Positions 1 to 7,000 of a stretch of 7,969 nucleotides of DNA are shown piece by piece. Within the stretch, counting starts at the first letter, position 1. Each line of letters starts with the position of its first letter. The position numbers were made by a program, and so were the translations under genes. The stretch covers positions 1 to 7,969 of the forward strand of contig DATGIQ010000480.1 in the NCBI GenBank assembly GCA_035295665.1. The letters are read 5' to 3'. Below the pieces are notes generated by a model that was not told the origin of the DNA, searched no databases, and saw only the letters and a program-made list of their open reading frames with translations. The stretch comes from DATGIQ01 sp035295665. GTDB lineage: Bacteria > Planctomycetota > Planctomycetia > Gemmatales > Gemmataceae.

Positions 1-2019
1 GCGGGGACACCGACCTCCTTCAACCTGGGCTCGTTCAGCGACACCAATAGCGGAGCCAATTCGTGGACGGTGGATGTGAACTGGGGCGACAATACCAGCC
101 ACAGCACCTTCACGACCTTCAGCCAGGGATCGATCGGCAACGTCGCCCACACCTATGCCCCGGCTGGCACCTACACCGCTACCGTCAAGGTCACCGACAA
201 CCTGAATGCCTCTGGATCCACTTCCTTCCAGGTGAATGTCAGTGGATCTCCCAATGGTGTCGTGGTCACCTCGCCCGGCAACCAGGCGGCCACGGCTGGA
301 AACGCTGCCTTGGTCCTCCTCGGCTCCTTCAGTGATTCCAATAGCGGCGCGAACCCGTGGACGGTGGATGTCAACTGGGGGGACAATACCGTGCATTCGG
401 ATTTCGTGACAACCGTGCAAGGCTCCTTGGGCGGCGCGATACACGCTTTTGCCCAGGGCGGCAACTACACCGTCACCGTCACCGTCACCAATAACCTCAA
501 CGCCTTCGCCTCCGCTTTCTTTCAGGTAAGTGTCGCCGGCAGCACGAAGGGTGTCACGGTCACCCCACCCGGTTACCAGCCGGTGGCGACCTTCACCGAT
601 CCCGGCGGCGCGGAGGCAGTGTCGGATTACTCGGCCAATATCTCCTGGGGCGACGGCAGCACACCGACCGCCGGCCTAATCTCTCTCAGGGGGACGACCT
701 TCACGGTCAGTGGCAGCCGTACGTTTGCCGAAGAAGGCAGCTACACGATCAGCGTCACCATCAACCACGAAGGCACGACGCCGCAGACCGTGACCAGCAT
801 CGCTACCGTGTCCAATCCCAATGTGCTGGCCACAGGCGGCTTCTCCTTCAGTGCCAGTGAAGCGAGTGCTTCTTCGACTCAGCCGGTGGCTACTTTCACC
901 GATCCGGGTGGACCGGGTGAACCGAGCGACTACAGTGCTAGCATCACCTGGGGCGATGGGAGTGCGGCCAGCACCGGCAGCATCTCCCTCACCGGGACAA
1001 CGTTCACGGTCTCGGGCAGCCATAGCTATGGGGAAGAGGGCACCGACGCGATCACCGTGACCATCAACCACGAGACGACCACGCCGCAGACGGTGACCAG
1101 CACCGCTACCGTATCCGATCCGGCCGTCGTGGGCAGCAGCGTGACAGTTAGCGCTACGGCGGGATCGCCGTTCTTCAAGCAAGTGGTGGCCACCTTCACC
1201 GATCCGGGTGGGGCCGAGCCCAATCCTGCGGACCCCAGCGGTACGATCGCCAAGCATTACAAGGTGGTGAGCATCAACTGGGGCGATAACACTGCCTTGG
1301 ATGCCAGCAGCGCTAGCTTGAGCTACAGCGGCAGCCCTGGTTCCAAGAGCAATCCTTTCACCGTCACCGGCAGCCATACCTATGCTGCGGCTGGCACGTA
1401 CACCATCAGCGTGCTGGTCAACCATGAAGGGGTGGTCTCGACCCTCACGGGGAGCGCCTCGGTCAGCAACCTGGGCCAATTCATTACCAGCGGCAACCCG
1501 CAGACCAAGACCTCCAGCTTCTGGGCCAGCATTGTCGGCCAGGAGCTGCTCCGCCGCTTCGGCCTGACCGCCGGAGGCCAGACCCTGGGCCAGTGGCTGG
1601 CCAGCACCCTCCCGAAACTCTATGGCGGAGTCGGGGGTGCCCCCAACCTCAGCAGCTTCACCGATTCCCAGGTCGCCATCTACTACCTCGGCCTGTTCAG
1701 CAAGAGCAACACCATCCGGCTGGATTCCGAAGCATTGTCGGCTGCCTTGTATGTCTTCGCCACCACCTCCAGCCTGGGCGGCAGTATAGCAGCCAGCCCG
1801 CCGTATAGCTTGCCGGTAACAGCCGCCGGTCTGGGAGCGTTCGCGGTGAACATTGGCTTCAACGGTGCCGCCTTCGGCGTACCGAATTTCACCGTGCTCA
1901 ACGTCTTCCAGATCCTGCAAGCGACCGATAACTCCGCCGTAGCGGGTGAGCCGTGGGGCAGCAATGGCGTGCTCCGCAACGAAGGCCTCAGCGTCTTCCA
2001 GCCCATCAACGGCGAGTAA
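1..2019 (+). CDS. PKD-repeat surface or secreted protein, 3' part (5' end outside window)
   Basis: The frame is open from base 1 to a TAA at 2017-2019, giving 672 residues with no start in the window; the GTG at 70 is only an internal codon. Numbering from base 1, there are five PKD-like beta-sandwich units. Two are of one type, with VDVNWGDN motifs, about 98 residues each. Three are of another type: ATFTDPGG, then SINWGDGS or a variant, then HTYAEEGSYTISV or a variant, then TINHE, spaced 101 residues apart. From about residue 494 a different domain begins, containing SFWASIVGQELLRRF, LGQWLASTLPKLYG, ATTSSLGG and FNGAAFGV. From memory this resembles an uncharacterised C-terminal domain recurring in large planctomycete repeat proteins. 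PKD units usually mediate adhesion or act as spacers in extracellular proteins, so a surface or secreted location is likely. No enzymatic motif is visible. A paralogue follows on the same strand. Confidence 0.88.
   Translation, partial: AGTPTSFNLGSFSDTNSGANSWTVDVNWGDNTSHSTFTTFSQGSIGNVAHTYAPAGTYTATVKVTDNLNASGSTSFQVNVSGSPNGVVVTSPGNQAATAGNAALVLLGSFSDSNSGANPWTVDVNWGDNTVHSDFVTTVQGSLGGAIHAFAQGGNYTVTVTVTNNLNAFASAFFQVSVAGSTKGVTVTPPGYQPVATFTDPGGAEAVSDYSANISWGDGSTPTAGLISLRGTTFTVSGSRTFAEEGSYTISVTINHEGTTPQTVTSIATVSNPNVLATGGFSFSASEASASSTQPVATFTDPGGPGEPSDYSASITWGDGSAASTGSISLTGTTFTVSGSHSYGEEGTDAITVTINHETTTPQTVTSTATVSDPAVVGSSVTVSATAGSPFFKQVVATFTDPGGAEPNPADPSGTIAKHYKVVSINWGDNTALDASSASLSYSGSPGSKSNPFTVTGSHTYAAAGTYTISVLVNHEGVVSTLTGSASVSNLGQFITSGNPQTKTSSFWASIVGQELLRRFGLTAGGQTLGQWLASTLPKLYGGVGGAPNLSSFTDSQVAIYYLGLFSKSNTIRLDSEALSAALYVFATTSSLGGSIAASPPYSLPVTAAGLGAFAVNIGFNGAAFGVPNFTVLNVFQILQATDNSAVAGEPWGSNGVLRNEGLSVFQPINGE
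28..540 (+). repeat. Two PKD-like units of about 98 residues (first type)
   Basis: The block beginning GSFSDTNSGAN at 28 recurs as GSFSDSNSGAN at 322, a spacing of 294 nt or 98 codons. Both copies continue with WTVDVNWGDN, an alanine- and glycine-rich HTYA- or HAFA-type turn, a TVTVT strand and DNLNA or NNLNA. The type differs from the 101-residue units that follow: it lacks ATFTDPGG and the NHE segment. The second unit passes into the next type at about 540-577. Confidence 0.75.
577..1395 (+). repeat. Three PKD-like units, 303-nt period (second type)
   Basis: PVATFTDPGG motifs recur at exactly 303 nt: QPVATFTD starts at 577 and again at 880, and the inter-unit proline anchors lie at 817 and 1120. 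The third unit, from 1120, is a variant. It has SATAGSPFFK before the ATFTD motif, an insert GAEPNPADPSGTIAKHYK, and a second insert with the GSPGSKSNPF motif before HTYAAAGTYTI. It leads into the C-terminal domain. Confidence 0.75.
1480..2016 (+). other. C-terminal helix-rich domain of the first PKD protein
   Basis: About 179 residues after the last PKD unit have a different character from the Thr/Ser/Val-rich repeats, with likely amphipathic helices in SSFWASIVGQELLRRFG, TLGQWLASTLPKLYG and DSEALSAALYVFATT. A Gly-rich stretch follows (TAAGLGAFAVNIGFNGAAFGV) and the protein ends near VLRNEGLSVFQPINGE. I recall similar tails (work-on-a-grid motifs of the kind ALGNWLATTFPNLYG, ATTSSLGG, NGAAFGV) ending many planctomycete repeat proteins. 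Their function is unknown to me; anchoring, export or cell-surface sorting are possible roles. This is recalled similarity, not a search result. Confidence 0.55.
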
Positions 2020-2105
2020 CCAGCGGGGGGATAGCCGAGGCCTGAGCGGGATTGGTCCCGTAAGGGATCAACCCCGCCGCTCGCTTGATCCGGCATTCCT
2101 ACGCC

Positions 2106-2134
2106 CGGCGCTGGGGGATGTGACCCCGGCGCTG
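2106..2134. repeat. Stem-loop built on a CCCGGCGCTG direct repeat
   Basis: The bases GCGCTGGGG at 2108-2116 pair with CCCCGGCGC at 2124-2132, including one G-T wobble, around the 7-base loop GATGTGA. The stem extends outwards by two more pairs (2107 with 2133, a wobble, and 2106 with 2134). The same bases also form a direct repeat: CCCGGCGCTG at 2104-2113 and 2125-2134, a 21-base period. It could aid transcription termination, RNA stability or protein binding; no T-tract follows. Confidence 0.5.
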
Positions 2135-2139
2135 CGGGA

Positions 2140-2161
2140 CCCTGCCGTGCGTACCGCAGGG
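2140..2161. repeat. Small stem-loop CCCTGC/GCAGGG
   Basis: A perfect 6-bp stem at 2140-2145 and 2156-2161 encloses the 10-base loop CGTGCGTACC. It lies five bases after the larger hairpin at 2106-2134, so the two would be adjacent in one transcript. No T-tract follows. The function is unknown. Confidence 0.35.
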
Positions 2162-2235
2162 GTGGCTTGATCCAATGACTGTTCGCCTTTCGGGGACCTG
2201 ACCGAACGAGGTATGGCCCACGATCGGCCTTGTGT

Positions 2236-2251
2236 GAGGAAGCTTCCCTTG
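2236..2251 (+). promoter_or_regulatory. Likely ribosome-binding site and TTG start of the second PKD gene
   Basis: GAGGAAG at 2236-2242 is a strong Shine-Dalgarno match, six bases before a TTG at 2249-2251. A second TTG follows at 2255. Both TTG codons are in the same frame as the LESLEDRLAPAT leader and the PKD units downstream. This makes it the likely original start region, although a TGA at 2264-2266 now closes that frame after five codons. Confidence 0.5.
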
Positions 2252-2398
2252 ACTTTGCGTTCCTGAATCCAGAAGCTCGTCCAGCCCCGTCTCCGTTCCC
2301 ATAGAGGCCATAGCCCGCGGCTCGACCCGCATCCCAAGCGGTGGACCAAGCTGTGCCTGGAGTCTCTCGAAGACCGCCTGGCACCGGCCACCTTCACC
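2249..2398 (+). pseudogene. Broken N-terminal leader with planctomycete LEDRLAP motif
   Basis: From the TTG at 2249 the frame reads M-T-L-R-S, then TGA (2264-2266), then IQKLVQPRLRS, a basic stretch, and KLCLESLEDRLAPATFTV running directly into the open frame at 2399. The leader motif (about 2357-2392) is the one seen near the N-terminus of many planctomycete extracellular repeat proteins, usually after a short basic region with a Ser-Trp pair. With a Trp codon (TGG) in place of TGA, the start would read LRSWIQKL, which fits that pattern. Between the TGA and 2399 there is no ATG, GTG or TTG in frame. Either the gene carries a nonsense mutation, or the base is a sequencing error, or translation restarts at 2399/2402 without the leader. 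Confidence 0.55.
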
Positions 2399-4087
2399 GT
2401 GATGAACACCAGCGACGGCCCCTCTCCCGGCCCGGCCGGTTCGCTGCGCAACGCCATCACGACCAGCGCATCGGGCGATGCCATCGTCTTCAGTCCGAGC
2501 CTGAATAGCCAGACCATCACGCTGAGCAACGGCGTGCTGTCGATCACGCACAACCTGACGATCATCGGCCTGGGCGCCATTCCCAATCATACGCACATCT
2601 TTGCAGACGAAGGCAGCTACACCGTCACCGTCCAGGTCGCCGATAACAAAGGCGACACCGGTCAGAAGACCTTCACCGTCAACGTGACCGATCCCAATGT
2701 GGTGGCCACCGGTGGCTTGTCCTTCACGCTCACCGGAGGGGGCGTCCTGACCAACCAGACGGTAGCCACCTTCACCGATGCCGGTGGGCCAGAAGCGCTG
2801 GACGACTACTCCGCCAGCATCAATTGGGGCGATGGCAGCACCGCCACGGCAGGCAGCATCTCCCTGACCGCGTCCACCTTCACCGTCAGCGGCAACCATA
2901 CCTATGCCGATGAAGGCATCTTCACCATCACGGTGACCATCAATCACGAGACCACCACCCCGCAAACGGTGACCGACACCGTCTCGGTATCCAACCCCAG
3001 CGTGGTCGCCACCGGCGGCTTCTCCTTCACGCCCGCCGAGGACACTACTTCGCCCGTGCAGACCGTAGCCACCTTCACCGATCCGGGTGGACCGGAATTG
3101 CTCGCGGACTACAGCGCCAGCATTAACTGGGGCGATGGCAGCCCGCCCACGGCGGGGAGTATCTCCCTTACGGGGACGACGTTCTCGGTACTCGGCAGCC
3201 ATGCGTACGCCGATGAAGGGACCTTCACCATCACGGTCACCATCAATCATGAGAATACCACGCCCCAGACCGTGACCGATCTGGCCACGGTCTCCAACCC
3301 CAACGTAGTGGCCAGCGGCGGCTTCACCTTCAGTGCGGTCGAGGGAAGTGCTTCTTCGACTCAGCCGGTGGCGACCTTCACCGATCTGGGCGGATCGGTT
3401 GAACCGAGCGACTACAGTGCCAGCATCAACTGGGGCGATGGCAGTGCCGCCACCCCGGGCACCATCACCTTGAGTGGGGCGACCTTCACCGTCAGCGGCA
3501 ATCATCTCTATGGCGAAGAAGGTAGCTACACCATCAGCGTAACCATCTCGCACGAGACCACCACCCCCCAGACCGTGACCAGCACGGCTACCGTAGCCGA
3601 TCCCGGTGTGGCCGGTACGGCTTTCGCGGTGACTCCAACCGCGGGATCTCCGTTTTTCAATCAGCCGGTGGCCACCTTCACCGATCCGCGTGGGGCGGAG
3701 CCCAATCCTTCCGATCCTGTGGGCACGATCGCCAACCACTACAAGATCGCGAGCATCAACTGGGGCGATAGCACGCCCTTGGATACCAGCTCCGGAAACC
3801 TCATTTATAACGGTAGTCCCGGCTCCAAAACTAATCCCTTTTCCGCCTCATCAACGGTGACGGTCAACAAGGACCGTGACCGGCGCGTCAGTGAGTTTCT
3901 TCCAGCAGCTGAAGTAGACCCTGGATGGGGATGTGCACGCGGTCTGGGCAATGGATCAGGTCGTAGCGCAGCTCCTGAACGGCCCGTTTCAAGAGAAAGA
4001 AATCGAGCAACATTGCCAGCTCGGCGCGGGTCTTCGGCAAAAATTTCGCCGTCGCCGCGGTCTGCAAGTACGCCTTCAGGAACGTGA
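2399..4087 (+). CDS. PKD-repeat protein paralogue, N- and C-terminally damaged
   Basis: This is the open frame from GTG 2399 (ATG next at 2402) to TGA 4085-4087, 562 residues; the frame is really open from 2267. Residues 1-60 resemble the start of a parallel beta-helix domain (SLRNAITTSASGDAIVFSPSL, TITLSNGVLSIT, LTIIGLGA). This domain breaks off and continues at residue 61 in the middle of a PKD unit (FADEGSYTVTVQVADNKGD). Three full 101-residue PKD units follow from residues 99, 200 and 301, and a fourth starts at 402 but stops at GSPGSKTNPF (residue 481, base 3841). The last 81 codons have a different composition (Arg- and Pro-rich) and lie mostly antisense to the treS-mak coding end, so I think they are not native. 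The paralogue upstream shows what is missing: the rest of the last unit and the C-terminal domain. The role, if any, is surface adhesion or structure. Confidence 0.65.
   Translation: MMNTSDGPSPGPAGSLRNAITTSASGDAIVFSPSLNSQTITLSNGVLSITHNLTIIGLGAIPNHTHIFADEGSYTVTVQVADNKGDTGQKTFTVNVTDPNVVATGGLSFTLTGGGVLTNQTVATFTDAGGPEALDDYSASINWGDGSTATAGSISLTASTFTVSGNHTYADEGIFTITVTINHETTTPQTVTDTVSVSNPSVVATGGFSFTPAEDTTSPVQTVATFTDPGGPELLADYSASINWGDGSPPTAGSISLTGTTFSVLGSHAYADEGTFTITVTINHENTTPQTVTDLATVSNPNVVASGGFTFSAVEGSASSTQPVATFTDLGGSVEPSDYSASINWGDGSAATPGTITLSGATFTVSGNHLYGEEGSYTISVTISHETTTPQTVTSTATVADPGVAGTAFAVTPTAGSPFFNQPVATFTDPRGAEPNPSDPVGTIANHYKIASINWGDSTPLDTSSGNLIYNGSPGSKTNPFSASSTVTVNKDRDRRVSEFLPAAEVDPGWGCARGLGNGSGRSAAPERPVSRERNRATLPARRGSSAKISPSPRSASTPSGT
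2693..3841 (+). repeat. Tandem PKD units, exact 303-nt period (three full, one truncated)
   Basis: Unit anchors (a proline before NVVATGG, SVVATGG, NVVASGG or GVAGTAF) fall at 2693, 2996, 3299 and 3602, exactly 303 nt apart. Each unit carries an ATFTD motif, SINWGDGS (SINWGDST in the last) and, in the full units, a YADEG- or YGEEG-type turn and a TINHE- or TISHE-type segment. The last unit is the variant with inserts GAEPNPSDPVGTIANHYK and GSPGSKTNPF, matching the last unit of the upstream gene. It is cut at 3841. Confidence 0.8.
3855..3882 (-). terminator. Stem-loop just after the treS-mak stop codon
   Basis: The arms 3855-3865 and 3872-3882 pair in 10 of 11 positions (one G-G mismatch) around the 6-base loop AACAAG. 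On the minus strand it begins five bases past the treS-mak stop codon. No T-tract follows, so it is at best an atypical terminator; it may instead protect the 3' end of the mRNA. It falls between the stop codon and the point where the PKD similarity ends. Confidence 0.4.
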
Positions 4088-7000
4088 CCGAGACCCAAAG
4101 CTTCCAGAAACGACTCCACGGCTGAAGCACTGGAATATCCTCGGGTCGAATGTTTCCTTTGGTCAGCGCGGTGAGTGCCGCATAGTGGAACGAGCGAAGC
4201 ATCGTGCTCACATCACGGAGGGCGGCACGTTTGCGACGGCGGTCGCTCCACGGACGCATCGGGTCGCCTTCGAAATCGATGATCACGAAGTCCTTGCCGG
4301 TGTACAGGACTTCTCCCAGGTGGTAGTTGGCGTGGCAACGGATGCGCATCGCCGTCACCTTCCCTACCAGGATCGAACGGGCCCGTTTGACGACCTCCCC
4401 CTCCAACCCCAAGAGTTTCTGGGTATCTTCATGCACTGAGCTGGATAGGTCGCCCGCGCGCTGGGTCAGCGCCTCAAATGCCTGGCGGGCCTGGGTTCGC
4501 ACCGATTGGTAGAGCGAGCGCTGATACATGGCCGTGAACGGTTCGGGTGCAAATGCTGGATCGTCCGATACCGAGGCGAGGGCCAGGTGAAGCTCGGCGG
4601 TCCGCTGGCCCAGAAGGCGGGCCGGCTCCAAGTAAGAACCGAGCAGCTCCTGGACCTCCGGCGGCAATTCCCCATCGACCAGATCCAGGATGGGCTGGCG
4701 CGGCAGCGGGAGCTGTTGCATTTGCATCTCGCCGGTCAGGACTCGTTCAAAGTATCGGCCGAGGCTATCGCGCGTTTGTCGCCAGGCGTTTCCTTCATTG
4801 GGAACCAAGCCGTGCAGAACAGCGAACGTGATCGGCTCCCCCCAGCTCCGCTGATATTCAAGGGCTCCGGCCAGCGGCGCCACGTGGGTGAACGTTGTCT
4901 TGTCGGCCAAGAAGCGGCCGATTTCGAGCTCGGGATTGATCCCTTCCTCGACGCGGCGGAAAAGCTTCAGGATGAAGCGGTCGCCATAGACCACGGAACT
5001 GTTGCTCTGGCCGGCGTCCAGGAGAGTAGGCTCCGGGAGAGGCTCGCTGGATTTCCACAGCTGCCGAAAAACCCGACTGCGCCAGGCCGTTAGTTCTCCC
5101 CCGGCGCGTTTGAAGCGGCGCTTCCGGCGGATGGCCTCGAAAAGGGCGTGAGAAAATGTTTTTTCGCCGACCGGATCGAAGAGCAAACCCGGCATCGGGC
5201 CATCCGTTTGCGACCCTGGTGAATGCACGCGCACCTGAGCCACCGCTCCCTGGGGCAAGCTGGCGTTTGTCTGTTCGGCGTCTTTGTCCGCCGCACAGGC
5301 CAGCGGCACGAGATACGTGGCCGGGTCCCCTTCGCTGTATTCCACCTGAACCAGCGTGATCTCCGCGGCCGGCGTCCCTTGTGCCGGCAAATGCGGCTCG
5401 CTACTCAGAGGTATCGTCTCCAGGATCATCGCGGCCTCGGTGTGCCGGTCCTTTCCCTGGAACCAGGGACAGTGTTCCAGATACGCCGGGAGTAGCTCGT
5501 TGAGCGATTCCCGGGCCGTTCCGCGAAAGATATTCTCCCATCGCTCGCGCACTTCGATCGTGGCCAACGGCTCCGCCGCCGGGCGGATTGGTTTTGTGCT
5601 GGCGGGGAGCAGTTCGAGAGTGAACCAGTAAAAGGCGTACGATCCCAGCGTCAGGAAGTATGGCCGGTCGGTGATCGCCGGGAACTTGGTGCGCCCCAAC
5701 ATTTCGACGGGCCTCATCCCCTGGAAAGGGGAAAGGTCCAGCTCCGCAGCCTGGATAAACCGCGAGAGGTTCGCCACGACCAGAATGCATTCGTCTTCAT
5801 AGCGGCGCACAAAGGCCAAGACCTTGTGATTGCGCGGGTAGAGAAACTCCAGACTGCCACGGCCAAAAGCACGAAAGCGTTTGCGCAGGGCGATGAGGTG
5901 CTTCATCCACCACAAGAGCGAGTACGGGTTGCTCTGCTGGACCTCGACGTTGACCGCTTCGAAATGGTACGCCGGGTCAATGATGACCGGCAAGAACAGA
6001 CGTTGCGGATTGGCCCGCGAAAAACCAGCGTTGCGGTCGGCGTTCCACTGCATCGGCGTGCGCACGCCGTTGCGGTCCCCCAGATAAATGTTGTCTCCCA
6101 TGCCGATTTCATCGCCGTAGTAGAGTACCGGCGTCCCCGGCAGAGAGAAGAGCAGGCCATTCATCAGCTCGATCTTGCCGCGATGATTCTCCAACAACGG
6201 GGCGAGGCGGCGACGAATGCCCAAATTGATCCGTGCTTGCGGATCCTGGGCGTAGACCCGGTACATGTAGTCCCGATCCTCGTCGGTGACCATTTCCAAC
6301 GTCAGCTCATCATGATTGCGGAGAAACAGGGCCCATTGGCTCGTAGAGGAGATCGGCGGCGTCTGTTGGAGAATGTCGATGATGGGAAAGCGATCCTCCA
6401 TCCGGATGGCCATGAACAGGCGCGGCATGAGCGGAAAATGGAAGGACATGTGACACTCGTCCCCTTCGCCGAAGTAGGCGACGGCGTCTTCAGGCCACTG
6501 GTTGGCCTCGGCCAAAAGCATGCGGTTTTTGAATTGGCCATCCACATGTCGGCGTAACTCACGGAGAAAGGCGTGGGTTTCGGGCAGGTTTTCGCAGTTG
6601 GTAGCGTCGCGCTCGTACAGGTAGGGAATGGCATCCAGGCGCAGCCCGTCGATCCCCAGGCTCAGCCACGAATCGAGGACGCGGAACACCGCCGCATGAA
6701 CCGCGGGGTTGTCATAGTTCAGGTCCGGCTGGTGGGCATAGAAGCGGTGCCAGTAGTAAGCATTGGCGACGGCGTCCCAGGACCAATTTGAAGACTCAAA
6801 ATCCTTGAAGATGATGCGTGCTTCTTGATATTTTTCCGGGGTGTCACTCCAGACATAGAAATTCCGTAGCTCGCTGCCCGACGGCGCCCGCCGCGCCTGC
6901 TGAAACCAAGGATGCTGATCCGACGTGTGATTAATCACTAGCTCGGTAATTACGCGCAGCCCGCGCCGGTGCGCCTCGCGCAAAAACCAGCGGAAATCAG

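Larger units (their letters stand above)
2020..2235. other. Intergenic region between the two PKD genes, hairpin-rich
   Basis: No coding signal is convincing here. The region holds three predicted stem-loops: 2047-2060 (CGGGA/TCCCG, loop of 4), 2106-2134 and 2140-2161. None is followed by a T-tract, so a classical intrinsic terminator is not visible, although the 3' end of the upstream transcript must lie here or beyond. A weaker GTTCG/CGAAC pair lies at about 2175-2211. I could not identify a convincing promoter for the second gene. Confidence 0.5.

Noticed and set aside
676..1920. 414-codon open frame on the minus strand across the first PKD gene
   Set aside because: It is exactly antisense to a well-supported repeat protein. 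Its translation shows repeated HRL- and DGD-rich phrases that simply mirror the PKD repeats on the other strand, with no recognisable domain.
2264..2266. TGA as a selenocysteine codon
   Set aside because: The TGA lies at the sixth codon, where a Trp fits the leader pattern, and I see no convincing selenocysteine-insertion hairpin immediately after it. A mutation or sequence error is simpler.
2099..3739. 546-codon open frame on the minus strand across the second PKD gene
   Set aside because: It has the same mirror pattern with a 303-nt period and no domain or plausible start signal. It is a by-product of GC-rich, codon-biased repeats.
2693..3841. Regular repeats as a CRISPR array or satellite DNA
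   Set aside because: The period is 303 nt, a multiple of three, with divergent copies that keep an open frame and PKD motifs, so these are protein-coding domain repeats.
3842..4087. C-terminal tail of the second PKD frame as a genuine protein domain
   Set aside because: Most of it is antisense to the conserved Mak C-terminus, its composition changes abruptly, and it has no counterpart in the paralogue. It is probably read-through after a breakpoint.
5826..6557. 243-codon plus-strand open frame inside treS-mak
   Set aside because: It is antisense to the highly conserved TreS domain and has no independent coding evidence; such antisense frames are common in GC-rich genes.
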